From: Yanghanlia caeni | GTDB taxonomy: Bacteria; Pseudomonadota; Gammaproteobacteria; Burkholderiales; Burkholderiaceae_B | NCBI GenBank assembly: GCA_030733815.1 | Contig: JAUZQE010000021.1 | Location: 1 to 51,430, forward strand | Length of the DNA stretch: 51,430 nucleotides | Reading direction: 5' to 3' | Shown here: piece after piece, positions 19,300 to 27,932 of the stretch | Layout of the letters: every line of letters begins with the position of its first letter | Position numbering within the stretch: position 1 is the first letter of the stretch | Translations under genes and position numbers: made by a program | Notes under the pieces: model-generated | Databases searched by the model: none | Seen by the model: only the letters and a program-made list of their open reading frames with translations | What the model was told of the DNA's origin: nothing

Positions 19300-21021
19300 T
19301 TACAGGTCTTCCGAACCAAGCAGCATTTCGGTGAGCCCCCTGCCCGCCTTCACCATGGGCCACACGTTTTCAGTCTGGTCGGTGATGAAGTCGAGGAACA
19401 CCAGGCGGTCTTTGTACTTGCCGAAGGCTTCGCGCAGCGCCGGCTCGACGTCTGCCGGGTTCTCAATGCGCATGCCCACGTGACCGTAGCTTTCGACCAG
19501 CTTCACGAAGTCGGGCAGTGCATCGACGTACGATTCGGAATAGCGCGAACCGTATTCGATCTGCTGCCACTGCCGCACCATGCCCAGATACCGGTTGTTC
19601 AGGCACAGCACCTTGGGAGTGAGGCGGTATTGCTTGCAGGTGGAGAGTTCCTGAATGTTCATCTGGATGGAACCCTCGCCAGTGACCACGGCGATCTGCG
19701 CGTCGGGGTTGGCCATCTGTGCGCCCATGGCATAGGGCAGGCCCACCCCCATGGTGCCCAGGCCACCGGAGTTCAGCCAGCGGCGCGGCGCATTGAACTT
19801 GTAGTACTGGGCGGCCCACATCTGGTGCTGGCCCACGTCGGAGGTGACGATGGCGTCTCCGCCCGTGACTTCCCACAGCTTTTCGATGACGAACTGCGGC
19901 TTGATGATGGTGTCGGACTGCTCGTACGCAAGGCAGCGGCGGCCGCGCCAGGTTTCGACCTGTTCCCACCACTTGGCAAGCGCCTTGGCATCGCGCGGCG
20001 ATTCCGAAGCAGCCTGTTCGTACAGGGGCAGCATGTCGTCGAGCACGTCTTTGACGTTGCCGACGATGGGCACGTCGACCCGCACGCGCTTGGAAATGGT
20101 GGACGGGTCGATGTCGATATGGATGATCTTGCGCGGATTCTGCGAGAAGTGGCGCGGATTGCCCACCACGCGGTCATCGAAGCGGGCGCCCACGGCCAAC
20201 AGTACGTCGCAGTTCTGCATGGCCAGGTTGGCCTCGTACGTACCGTGCATGCCCGGCATGCCCACGAAGCGGGGGTCGGTCGCCGGGAACGCACCCAGCG
20301 CCATAAGCGTGGTGGTGACGGGAGCACCCACCAGGTCAACCAGGCGACCCAGTTCTTCGTGTGCGCCCGATGCGATGACGCCGCCGCCCACGTAGATCAT
20401 GGGGCGCTCGGCACCCAGCAGCATTTGCACCGCTTTCTTGATCTGACCCTGGTGGCCCTTGGTAACCGGCGCGTACGAACGCATCTTGATTTCGCCACGG
20501 CGCGGGGTGAACTTGCAGGTGGCCATGGTGATGTCTTTGGGAATGTCGACCAGCACCGGCCCGGGCCGCCCCGTGCGGGCAATGTAGAATGCCCGCCGCA
20601 TGGTTTCAGCCAGATCCTTGACGTCGCGCACCAGGAAGTTGTGCTTGACGCAGGGGCGCGTGATGCCCACCGTATCGCATTCCTGGAAGGCATCTTCGCC
20701 AATGGCCGCAGTGGGTACCTGACCGCTCAGAATCACCATGGGAATGGAATCCATGTACGCGGTGGCGATGCCGGTAACCGCGTTGGTGACACCCGGGCCG
20801 CTGGTGACCAGCGCCACGCCCACTTTCTGCGATGAACGCGAATACGCGTCGGCTGCGTGAATGGCCGCCTGTTCGTGGCGCACCAGCACGTGCGTGAAGT
20901 TGTCTTGCTTGTAGATGGAGTCGTAAATGTAGAGCACTGCGCCGCCGGGATAGCCGAACACGTGGTCGACCCCTTCTTCGGCAAGGCAGCGCACGACGAT
21001 ATCGGCGCCTGTGAGTTCCAT
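19300..21021 (-). CDS. ilvI: Acetolactate synthase large (catalytic) subunit
   Basis: A 573-residue thiamine-diphosphate enzyme forming acetolactate or acetohydroxybutyrate. The N-terminus has GYPGGAVLYIYD with the catalytic Glu region RHEQAA, the middle domain binds FAD, and the C-terminal ThDP/Mg motif reads GEGSIQMNIQE. The frame is open to 21222. ATG 21030 directly abuts the AAAGGA site, so ATG 21021, nine bases after that site, is the better start. A candidate terminator-type attenuator lies about 250 bases upstream on the same strand. Confidence 0.97.
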   Translation of the reverse strand: MELTGADIVVRCLAEEGVDHVFGYPGGAVLYIYDSIYKQDNFTHVLVRHEQAAIHAADAYSRSSQKVGVALVTSGPGVTNAVTGIATAYMDSIPMVILSGQVPTAAIGEDAFQECDTVGITRPCVKHNFLVRDVKDLAETMRRAFYIARTGRPGPVLVDIPKDITMATCKFTPRRGEIKMRSYAPVTKGHQGQIKKAVQMLLGAERPMIYVGGGVIASGAHEELGRLVDLVGAPVTTTLMALGAFPATDPRFVGMPGMHGTYEANLAMQNCDVLLAVGARFDDRVVGNPRHFSQNPRKIIHIDIDPSTISKRVRVDVPIVGNVKDVLDDMLPLYEQAASESPRDAKALAKWWEQVETWRGRRCLAYEQSDTIIKPQFVIEKLWEVTGGDAIVTSDVGQHQMWAAQYYKFNAPRRWLNSGGLGTMGVGLPYAMGAQMANPDAQIAVVTGEGSIQMNIQELSTCKQYRLTPKVLCLNNRYLGMVRQWQQIEYGSRYSESYVDALPDFVKLVESYGHVGMRIENPADVEPALREAFGKYKDRLVFLDFITDQTENVWPMVKAGRGLTEMLLGSEDL

Positions 21022-21266
21022 GTTGTTCATTCCTTTCGAAACCAATACCTGTGCCCCGGTTGGCTTGCGGCCTGGACAACGGGCGATGATGACAACATGC
21101 TCTGGCGCTTCATGGCTCACGGAACCATTCCACCCAGACACCTTGCCACCCCGACGCGTGCCCACCGAAACACGGTAAACGCGCTGCACATCAGCGCTGA
21201 GGTAGAAACGAAAGCCCGGCATCGCACGCTTGTGGCGCGGCCAGCGGCAGGTGTTGATAAGGGCGC

Positions 21267-21370
21267 AAAAAACCGGGCGGATAGCCCGGGAAAAGAGCCT
21301 GTGTCGATTACTGAGCGGATATGACCAAAAATCGACCAGCTACTTTAACCTGTTGCAGGGCACTAGGCAA
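21267..21370 (-). promoter_or_regulatory. Candidate ilv promoter and leader attenuator
   Basis: On the minus strand TTGCCT (21370-21365) and TAAAGT (21347-21342) are spaced by 17 bases and could form a sigma-70 promoter. About 45 bases further on is a factor-independent terminator: CCGGGC-TATCC-GCCCGG followed by TTTTTT (21289-21267). Between them is a 7-base stem GTCGATT/AATCGAC (21336-21330 with 21309-21303). No gene on this strand lies upstream, so the terminator would cut leader transcripts of ilvIHC. I found no leader peptide rich in Leu, Val or Ile. The mechanism is unknown. Confidence 0.55.
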
Positions 21371-21454
21371 ATTGCAACGCACCCGCTCGGGCGCGCGCGA
21401 ATGCGGCCGGCCCCGTATACTGGCGACTTCATACGGCAGCACCGCGATTCACGC

Positions 21455-23776
21455 ATGATCGGCACCTTGTCGCGTCTGGAGCGATTTCTCTATAGCCACC
21501 ACCTTCTGGGCGGGGCGCGCCAGGCAATAGGCGTATTGCTGCCCCCGCTCGTGCTGGCCGGGGTGTTCGGGTACTTCGACCCCGGCATCACCGCCGCCGT
21601 GGGTGCGGCCTGCGTCGCACTGCTTGACCAGCCCGGCGGCCCGCGCCGCTACGGTGTGCAGGGCATGGCCGCCGCCGTTCTGCTCGGCTCGCTGACCGTG
21701 GCCATAACCGGTGTGGCCGGCACCGACACCCTGCTCACCTGGCTTGTGGTGCCCCTGCTGTGCTTCGGTTTTTCAATGTTCACGGTGTTCGGCCAGCAAG
21801 GCGGCCTGCTGGGGTTTGCCTGCCTGCTCATCATGACGCTGACGCTGCGCTCACGACCCGAACTGAACGACGTGTGGATTCACACCGCGTACTCGCTGGG
21901 TGGCGGCCTGTTTTACTTCGGGTACAGCGCCCTTGTTCACCGCATTGCGTGGCATCGCGAGGAACAGCAGGCCTTGTCGGCCGCACTGTTTGCCACGGCC
22001 GATTACATGCGTGCCCGATCGTGGCTGTACGACACCGAAGCCGATCTGAACGGCCGCTACCGCGAACTCATGCGTGCCCAGCACGCCATGACCGAAGCGC
22101 AGCAGGCCGCCCGCGATACCGTGCTGCGCGAACTGCCGCGCGGCCAGCGCCGCAGCGACCGGGCGCGTGCCGCCGCGCTGAACCTGTTCATCGACATGGT
22201 GGCGCTGCTCGACACCCTGGTTGCCACGCATACCGATTACGTCACGCTGCGGCGGCACTTTGCCGACAGCGACGCACTGCTGTTTCCCCGCGATGCCCTG
22301 CGCAAGCTCGCCGACAACCTCGAGCTGATCGCACTGAACGTGGCCCGCAACCGGCGCGAGCGCGTGCGCAACAGCATCAAACCGGAAGTGCGTGCGCTGG
22401 AGTTCGAGCTGCAGGAATTACGCGAACGGGGCTTCGCCGACGAGGCGCCGGAGGTCTACGCCCTGCTGCGCCAGGTGCTGGGCCGGCTCAAGCGCGCCGG
22501 CGATCTGGTGCAACGTATGGCCGAAAACACGCGCCGTGGCGGCACCACCACGCTGGTGGACCAGCGGCTGGAACATGCGCTGGACCGCTTCCTGTCGCGC
22601 CGCAAATGGCGCCTGGGCATGTACACGAGCAATCTGCGGCTCGATTCACCGCATTTCCGCTATGCCGTACGGGTGACGGTGGCGGCCGCGATCGCCATGA
22701 CGCTCAGCACCGTGGTTGGCGAATGGGCCACGCGCACGGTGATGCCCGGTTGGGTGATTCACGATTACTGGGTGCTGCTGACCCTGCTGGTCATCATGAA
22801 GCCCGGCTTTGCGCTCACGCGCCAGCGCAACGGCTGGCGGCTCACCGGCACGCTCATTGGCTGCGCGCTGGCGCTCATCATCTTCAACCGGTTCGAAAAC
22901 CCGTACACCCTGCTTGCCCTGCTGCTGCTCTCGGGCGTACTCTGGTACGCCCTGCTGCAGGTGCACTTCATGCTGGCGGCGGCGGCCAACACCGTATTCG
23001 TGCTGCTGGCCTTTCACTTTGCGGGTCAGGAAGACACCTTCGTGATCGGCGAGCGCATCGTCGACACCCTGCTTGCCTGCAGCATTGCACTGCTGTGCAG
23101 CCGCTACGTGCTGCCCTGGTGGGAAAGCAATTTCATGGGCTCGCTGGCCGCCGCCCTGCGCCGCGCAAACCTGCGCTTTCTTCGCAGCGGCCTGCGTTAT
23201 GCCGAGCTGAACCGCCAGCTGCGTCAGGCACGCGCCACGGGTGCCGACGACGCGGCCCTGCGCGTCGCACAGCACGACGCGGAAATGCAATGGCGTGTGG
23301 ATCGCAAGAACGTGCATATTGCATTCAGCAACTTCACCGGTGCGCTGTACCGCATGATGGCCGAGCCCGTGAAGCGGCAGCGCAACGTGAAGTCACTCAA
23401 TACGCTCATGATTCAGCACCACACCCTGGCCTCGCACGTGAGCGCGACCATACCATTACTTGCGGAAGTGCATGAGGTACCCACCGGCGTGAAGCAGGCA
23501 CTGCGTGCCATTGAGCACCGCCTGGCGGGGGATGCCGACGAAAACGGCGTGCCCCCTGCCGGCAATGGAAGCGATGCGCCGCCGGTTCAGCAGCACGAGG
23601 TACTTGCGCAGCACGACGCGCTTTCCGATGCGCGTCTTGCCTACCCGCTGCGTCAGATGCAGACGGCTGCGGCCCTGATCGACGAACTGACGGCCGTCGT
23701 CACGGCACCGCAGCCGGCAGCTCAGCGCCGGAATACCAGCCGTTCGGGTGTCGACGCGGCCTCGTCGAACGCGTAG
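21455..23776 (+). CDS. FUSC-family inner-membrane protein (YccS-like)
   Basis: A 773-residue membrane protein with the two-halved plan of the fusaric-acid-resistance/YccS group. It has an N-terminal block of hydrophobic helices (about 15-165), a long soluble region rich in charged helices (about 170-410), a second membrane block (about 420-570), and a C-terminal cytoplasmic domain. Members resemble aromatic-acid efflux components (AaeB) but many have no known substrate. No membrane-fusion or outer-membrane partner is adjacent. ATG 21455 starts the conserved part. Its last 55 bases overlap convergent yaaA. Confidence 0.85.
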   Translation: MIGTLSRLERFLYSHHLLGGARQAIGVLLPPLVLAGVFGYFDPGITAAVGAACVALLDQPGGPRRYGVQGMAAAVLLGSLTVAITGVAGTDTLLTWLVVPLLCFGFSMFTVFGQQGGLLGFACLLIMTLTLRSRPELNDVWIHTAYSLGGGLFYFGYSALVHRIAWHREEQQALSAALFATADYMRARSWLYDTEADLNGRYRELMRAQHAMTEAQQAARDTVLRELPRGQRRSDRARAAALNLFIDMVALLDTLVATHTDYVTLRRHFADSDALLFPRDALRKLADNLELIALNVARNRRERVRNSIKPEVRALEFELQELRERGFADEAPEVYALLRQVLGRLKRAGDLVQRMAENTRRGGTTTLVDQRLEHALDRFLSRRKWRLGMYTSNLRLDSPHFRYAVRVTVAAAIAMTLSTVVGEWATRTVMPGWVIHDYWVLLTLLVIMKPGFALTRQRNGWRLTGTLIGCALALIIFNRFENPYTLLALLLLSGVLWYALLQVHFMLAAAANTVFVLLAFHFAGQEDTFVIGERIVDTLLACSIALLCSRYVLPWWESNFMGSLAAALRRANLRFLRSGLRYAELNRQLRQARATGADDAALRVAQHDAEMQWRVDRKNVHIAFSNFTGALYRMMAEPVKRQRNVKSLNTLMIQHHTLASHVSATIPLLAEVHEVPTGVKQALRAIEHRLAGDADENGVPPAGNGSDAPPVQQHEVLAQHDALSDARLAYPLRQMQTAAALIDELTAVVTAPQPAAQRRNTSRSGVDAASSNA

Positions 23777-24474
23777 CCTTCTTCGGCAAAGCCGGTCAGG
23801 TCTTCGGCTGCATCGATGCGGTGGTCGATGATGTGGCGCGCCATGAGGCCGCGCGCACGCTTCGCATGGAAGCTGATGACCTTCCATGTGTCGCCCTTGC
23901 GTTCCTGAAACACGCACTGCACTACGCGTGCCTCGAGCGTCTTGCGATCGACGGCCTTGAAGTATTCGTCGGACGCAAGGTTCAGCACGACGTCGCGCTC
24001 GCGCTCGTTCAGGTATTGCGCGATGCGGCTACCCCAGAAGCTGTACAGGTTGGGCCCACGCTCGGTCGCGAGCCGCGTGCCCATTTCGAGCCGGTACGGC
24101 CGCATCAGGTCGAGCGGCCGCAGCACCCCGTACAGGCCACTGAGCATGATCACGTGTTCCTGCGCCCATTCCAGGTCGGAATCGGAAAGCTCGGAGGCCC
24201 GCAGGCCTTCGTAGACGTCTCCGTTGAAGGCGAGGATCGCCTGCCGCGCGGTCTGCGTGTCGAACGCGGGCTGCCACTCTGCATAGCGGGCCACATTGAG
24301 TTCGGCAAGTGCGTCGCTCAGGTTCATGAGCTTGGCCACCTCGGCCTGCGACTTGGTGCGCAGCACGCTGATCAGCTCGGCCGCATCGTCGACGAACAAC
24401 GGCTGGGTGTGCAATGTGGTGCGCACCGGTGTGTCGTAATCGAGCTTCTTGGCCGGGGAAAGCAGCAAAAGCAT
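23722..24474 (-). CDS. yaaA: Peroxide stress protein YaaA (DUF328)
   Basis: A 250-residue protein of the YaaA family, which lowers free intracellular iron during peroxide stress in E. coli. Diagnostic segments are the N-terminal LLLLSPAKKLDY, then FNGDVYEG, LSGLYGVLRPLD and MGTRLA, and the C-terminal HAKRARGLMARHII. Full length is kept. It ends inside the 3' end of the convergent FUSC gene and begins eight bases from the bdhA stop. Confidence 0.93.
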   Translation of the reverse strand: MLLLLSPAKKLDYDTPVRTTLHTQPLFVDDAAELISVLRTKSQAEVAKLMNLSDALAELNVARYAEWQPAFDTQTARQAILAFNGDVYEGLRASELSDSDLEWAQEHVIMLSGLYGVLRPLDLMRPYRLEMGTRLATERGPNLYSFWGSRIAQYLNERERDVVLNLASDEYFKAVDRKTLEARVVQCVFQERKGDTWKVISFHAKRARGLMARHIIDHRIDAAEDLTGFAEEGYAFDEAASTPERLVFRR

Positions 24475-24482
24475 GGCGACTC

Positions 24483-25265
24483 CTAGCGCGCGGTCCAGCC
24501 GCCATCGAGGGTGAGATGCGCGCCGGTCATCTGTGCCGCCGCGTCAGAGCACAGGAACACCGCGGCCTGGCCCAGCTGCTGGGGCGTGACGAAATCGAGC
24601 GTCGGCTGCTTTTCGGTCAGCAGTTCGCGCGCTGCGGCTTCGATGTCGAGGCCGTTCTTTTCGGCCAGAGCCTCGATCTGACGTTCCACCAGGGCGGTAC
24701 GCACCCAGCCCGGGCAGATGGCGTTGCAGGTAATGCCCTGACCCGCGGTTTCGAGCGCGGTGACCTTGGTGAGCCCCATGACGCCATGCTTGGCGGCAAC
24801 ATAGGCCGACTTCTGTACCGAAGCCACCTGGCCGTGCACCGAGGCGATGTTCACGATACGGCCCCAGCCCTGCTTCTTCATGTGCGGCAGGGCTGCGGCC
24901 GTGCCGTGGAACACCGCTGACAGATTCAGCGCGATGATGGCGTCCCAGCGATCCACGGGGAAGTCTTCGATGAGCGCCGTATGCTGAATGCCGGCGTTGT
25001 TCACCAGAATGTCGACCCCGCCCAGTGCCTTGACACCGTCTTCAATGAATTGGCGGGTGGCGTCGCCCCGGGAAAGATCGGCCCCCACATAAACGGCCTT
25101 GACACCGAATTCCGTTTCGATGCCGCTGCGGGTGCGTTCGATTTCGTCGGCCTGGCCAAAGCCATTGAGCACGATATCGGCGCCGGCACGCGCCAGTTCA
25201 CGAGCGATCGCCAGACCGATGCCGCTTGTCGAGCCGGTGACGATTGCTTTCTTGCCTTTGAGCAT
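24483..25265 (-). CDS. bdhA: 3-hydroxybutyrate dehydrogenase
   Basis: A 260-residue short-chain dehydrogenase that oxidises D-3-hydroxybutyrate to acetoacetate with NAD+, linked to PHB turnover. The cofactor motif is GSTSGIG (11-17), then NNAGIQH, and the catalytic S-Y-x3-K is at SAYVAAK. The GWVRTALVERQIE lid segment and the C-terminal GGWTAR are typical of bacterial BDH. A good GAGGAAA site precedes ATG 25265. Confidence 0.93.
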   Translation of the reverse strand: MLKGKKAIVTGSTSGIGLAIARELARAGADIVLNGFGQADEIERTRSGIETEFGVKAVYVGADLSRGDATRQFIEDGVKALGGVDILVNNAGIQHTALIEDFPVDRWDAIIALNLSAVFHGTAAALPHMKKQGWGRIVNIASVHGQVASVQKSAYVAAKHGVMGLTKVTALETAGQGITCNAICPGWVRTALVERQIEALAEKNGLDIEAAARELLTEKQPTLDFVTPQQLGQAAVFLCSDAAAQMTGAHLTLDGGWTAR

Positions 25266-25332
25266 GGTTTCCTCTCGTTACTAGTGCTCCGTGCGGAGCA
25301 GAAATGGTGCCCATGAGTTTAGCGCCGGAACT

Positions 25333-26034
25333 TCAAACAACGCCAAATTGCACGAAGAGCACGAGAATGCCTGCGGCGGCAAGCCAGGGGCCGAAGCTGA
25401 GCGCGTCACCCGGAGCCATGCGGCCCGTAGCCCGCATGAAAAGCGCAGCCAGCAGCGCGAGAGACGACGACAGCAGCAGCACCCAGGGAAGCGCTGCCCA
25501 ACCCATCCACGCGCCCACCGCTGCCAGCAGCTTGAAGTCTCCATAGCCAAGGCCCTCCTTGCCGGTCAACGACAAGAACGCCTGGTACACCACCCATAGC
25601 GTCAGGTAGCCGGCCACTGCACCCAGCACTGCGTCAGCCAAGGGCGCCAGCAGCCCGTCGAGATTCACCAGAAGACCGGCCCATAGCAGCGGCAGCGTGA
25701 GTACATCGGGCAGAAATCCTGTTTCGGCATCGATACGGGCCAGCACCAACAACGCGACGATGAAGACGATGGCTGCGATTGCGGTGAGTGACGCGCCAAA
25801 GCCCCACACGCTGGCCGCACCGAACGCCATGGCCAGCACCGGCACGCCATGCACCGCAATTGGGCGGGCGCGGCTGACTGCCCGGACAGTCGGACAGGCG
25901 GGGTGACCGTCAAGCTGCGGCAGGCTTTGCTGCACACGCCGGGTCAGCCGGCCCAAAGCCAGCGCCACGACAAGCGCAAAGACCATGGCGGCGATGACCG
26001 CCTCCACGGGGCCGACCGGCAGCAGGGTCGACAT
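25333..26034 (-). CDS. gspO: Type IV prepilin peptidase, short form lacking the methylase domain
   Basis: A 233-residue A24-family aspartic protease of the inner membrane that cleaves prepilin leaders. The two catalytic Asp lie in ARIDAETGFLPD and GYGDFK. Typical PilD/GspO proteins have about 270-290 residues with a Cys-rich cytoplasmic N-methyltransferase loop; here that loop is replaced by about 50 residues with one Cys. So it may cleave but not methylate, or a separate PilD may supply methylation. Its start overlaps the gspC stop (TGATG). Confidence 0.88.
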   Translation of the reverse strand: MSTLLPVGPVEAVIAAMVFALVVALALGRLTRRVQQSLPQLDGHPACPTVRAVSRARPIAVHGVPVLAMAFGAASVWGFGASLTAIAAIVFIVALLVLARIDAETGFLPDVLTLPLLWAGLLVNLDGLLAPLADAVLGAVAGYLTLWVVYQAFLSLTGKEGLGYGDFKLLAAVGAWMGWAALPWVLLLSSSLALLAALFMRATGRMAPGDALSFGPWLAAAGILVLFVQFGVV

Positions 26035-26492
26035 CAGCGCCCGCCCGTTTCCGATGCGGCCGGCAAGAAACCACGCGGCGCGGCCGGCACCGGCAGCGCC
26101 ACATCTTCGATCACGCCGTCCTGCTCAACCGATACCCCCGCCGGACCGACGGCACGCAGAACGACCCCGGGCGCCAGAGTGTCACCCACCCGCCAGGCGC
26201 GCGCCGGCGCACCGTCGATTGACAGCAGGGCAGCCCCCTGCCCGTCAGAGCCGGAAATCAGCCCCACCGCGGCCACGCGCACACGCAATGCGGCTCCCCC
26301 GAACCAGCGCGCCACGGGGGCCGTGTCGTGCAGCGGCGCCGCCCCAGCATCAAGCACTGGGGGCAAATCGCGCGCGGCGGGCGCGAACAGCACCGCAGCC
26401 CACACGCCCGCGCCAAGGGCGAACGCAGCAATGGCCACGGTGCGAACCAGAGCGGGACCGAGATCCCGCATGGGGGGCTGCAGCAACGACAT
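26034..26492 (-). CDS. gspC: Type II secretion protein GspC, short form without PDZ
   Basis: A 152-residue inner-membrane clamp protein. A transmembrane segment (about residues 14-33) is followed by a proline/alanine linker and the HR domain (about 55-140; LISGSDGQGAALLSIDGAPARAWRVGDTL), which contacts the GspD N0 domain. The usual C-terminal PDZ or coiled-coil domain is missing, and family members are often 250-300 residues. ATG 26492 begins at the conserved N-terminus. It is divergent from gspG, unlike the common gspC-D-E order. Confidence 0.82.
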   Translation of the reverse strand: MSLLQPPMRDLGPALVRTVAIAAFALGAGVWAAVLFAPAARDLPPVLDAGAAPLHDTAPVARWFGGAALRVRVAAVGLISGSDGQGAALLSIDGAPARAWRVGDTLAPGVVLRAVGPAGVSVEQDGVIEDVALPVPAAPRGFLPAASETGGR

Positions 26493-26603
26493 TCGGTGTC
26501 TCCGGTGCGTTGTTACTTTAAACATCCATAAAAATCAGTATAAATGTGTATTGATTGGATGTATGACGATGTCATCATGCAATTTCCGTAACGCGTTGCC
26601 AAT
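26493..26603. promoter_or_regulatory. Divergent gspC/gspG promoter region
   Basis: This 111-base gap is the only AT-rich stretch in the secretion cluster and must drive both units. TATACT on the minus strand (AGTATA on the plus, about 26537-26542) is a good -10 toward gspC, and the overlapping TATAAA (about 26539-26544) could serve gspG. A perfect palindrome ATGAC-GAT-GTCAT (26563-26575) lies about 30 bases before the gspG ATG and may be an operator. Clear -35 boxes were not found. Confidence 0.5.
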
Positions 26604-27077
26604 ATGACTGCACCCTCGTCCACCCGTACCTGCCCTTCCTGCGTGCGCCGGCGGCGCAACTCCGTTGACCTTCACCGGCAACGCGGCTTCTCCCTTATCG
26701 AGGTCATGGTGGTCGTGGTCATTATTGGCATCATGGCCGCGCTCATCGTTCCCAACCTCATGGACCGGCCCGATCAGGCGCGGGTGGTGGCCGCACGTCA
26801 AGATATCGCCACCCTCATGCAGGCCCTCAAGCTGTACCGTCTCGACAACGGCCGCTACCCCAGCGCAAGCGACGGCCTGCAGGCATTGTTGGGGAACAAG
26901 GGGCCGCAGGGTACGGGGCGGGCCTATCTCGATCAGCTTCCCAACGACCCCTGGGGCAAGCCGTACCAGTATCTCAACCCTGGCGTGCATTCCGAAATCG
27001 ACGTGTTCTCATTTGGTGCCGACGGCCAGCCCGGCGGCGAAGGCAACGATGCGGATATCGGTTCCTGGAATCCCTGA
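26604..27077 (+). CDS. gspG: Type II secretion major pseudopilin GspG
   Basis: A 157-residue pseudopilin that builds the periplasmic T2SS pseudopilus. The leader is unusually long (28 residues) and ends at RQRG-FSLIEV with Gly-1 and Glu+5, followed by the hydrophobic helix. The NDPWGKPYQYLNPG block and the calcium-site loop FGADGQPGGEGNDADIGSW are typical of GspG. It is the first gene of the gspGHIJKLMNDEF operon. The ribosome site is weak, so a later start closer to the leader is possible. Confidence 0.95.
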   Translation: MTAPSSTRTCPSCVRRRRNSVDLHRQRGFSLIEVMVVVVIIGIMAALIVPNLMDRPDQARVVAARQDIATLMQALKLYRLDNGRYPSASDGLQALLGNKGPQGTGRAYLDQLPNDPWGKPYQYLNPGVHSEIDVFSFGADGQPGGEGNDADIGSWNP

Positions 27078-27564
27078 CCCCCATGTGCAGCGCGGGTTTT
27101 CGCTACTGGAAGTGCTCGTGGTCCTCGCCATCATCGGCATTGTCACGGGCACCATCGGGCTGGGCGTGGGTGCCGCACGCGACGCACGCAGCCTGCATGA
27201 CGACGCCGCGCGTCTGGCACAGCTTTTTACCGTTGCCCACGCACAGGCCCGCCGTAGCGGCCAACCCGTTGCCTGGCAGTACGACACCGCAGGCTACCGA
27301 TTCGTGCAAACCGTGAACAACAGGCTGCCGTTTGCCGGCGCCGCGCCGCGCACGCAGCGCGTGCATGCCTTCGACACCACCGCCACGCTGCGCCCGCGCG
27401 CCTGGAGCGCCGAGCGCGCAGTGCGGGTGAGCGTATCGCCCCCCGGGCCCGCGCTCTTTCACGATGAATGGGTGTCGGGCCCACGGCACGTTGAACTGCA
27501 CGACGGCCTGCACACCGTTCGACTCGAACGCGCCGGCGACGGCCATTACAGGGTGCTGCAATGA
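27049..27564 (+). CDS. gspH: Type II secretion minor pseudopilin GspH
   Basis: A 171-residue minor pseudopilin with leader VQRG-FSLLEVLVVLAIIG (Glu+5 present) and a C-terminal GspH/FimT beta domain (about 45-170). I chose ATG 27049, which gives a 17-residue leader and overlaps the gspG end by 29 bases; a GTG at 27086 would leave only a few leader residues. It is thought to sit at or near the pseudopilus tip with I, J and K. Confidence 0.85.
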   Translation: MRISVPGIPDPHVQRGFSLLEVLVVLAIIGIVTGTIGLGVGAARDARSLHDDAARLAQLFTVAHAQARRSGQPVAWQYDTAGYRFVQTVNNRLPFAGAAPRTQRVHAFDTTATLRPRAWSAERAVRVSVSPPGPALFHDEWVSGPRHVELHDGLHTVRLERAGDGHYRVLQ

Positions 27565-27932
27565 ATCGCGCGCACCGGTCCGCAGGGTTCACCCTCGTCG
27601 AGGTGCTTGTTGCGCTGGTCATCGCCAGCGTCGCGCTGCTTGCCTGCATGCGCGCCCTGGCCGTGAGCGCCACGGGCACGCGCGCCATGCACGAGCACAG
27701 TCTTGCCCTGCTTGCCGCGCAGAACCGCCTTGCCGAACTGCGGCTGCTGCGGGCGTTTCCGGCGGCCGGGCGCAGCACGGAACCCTGCCCGCAGGGGCCG
27801 CTCGCCCTGCTCTGTGAACATGAGTACCGCAATACCGTGAACGCCAACCTGCGCCAGGCCACCATACGCGTGCGCCTGCCCGATGGCCCGGTGCTGGCGG
27901 AACTCACCGGTCTGCTTTCACCCATGCCATGA
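27561..27932 (+). CDS. gspI: Type II secretion minor pseudopilin GspI
   Basis: A 123-residue minor pseudopilin. Leader RSAG-FTLVEVLVALVIASVA has Gly-1 and Glu+5, followed by the QNRLAELRLL segment typical of GspI. It overlaps gspH and gspJ by four bases each, so translation is coupled. GspI nucleates the tip complex with J and K. Confidence 0.93.
   Translation: MNRAHRSAGFTLVEVLVALVIASVALLACMRALAVSATGTRAMHEHSLALLAAQNRLAELRLLRAFPAAGRSTEPCPQGPLALLCEHEYRNTVNANLRQATIRVRLPDGPVLAELTGLLSPMP

Noticed and set aside
21022-21222. N-terminal extension of IlvI to base 21222
   Set aside because: The extra residues do not resemble the family, and an AAAGGA site stands nine bases before ATG 21021.
21273-21289. 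Terminator belonging to the FUSC gene
   Set aside because: The T-run is on the minus strand and the FUSC gene is transcribed away from it on the plus strand.
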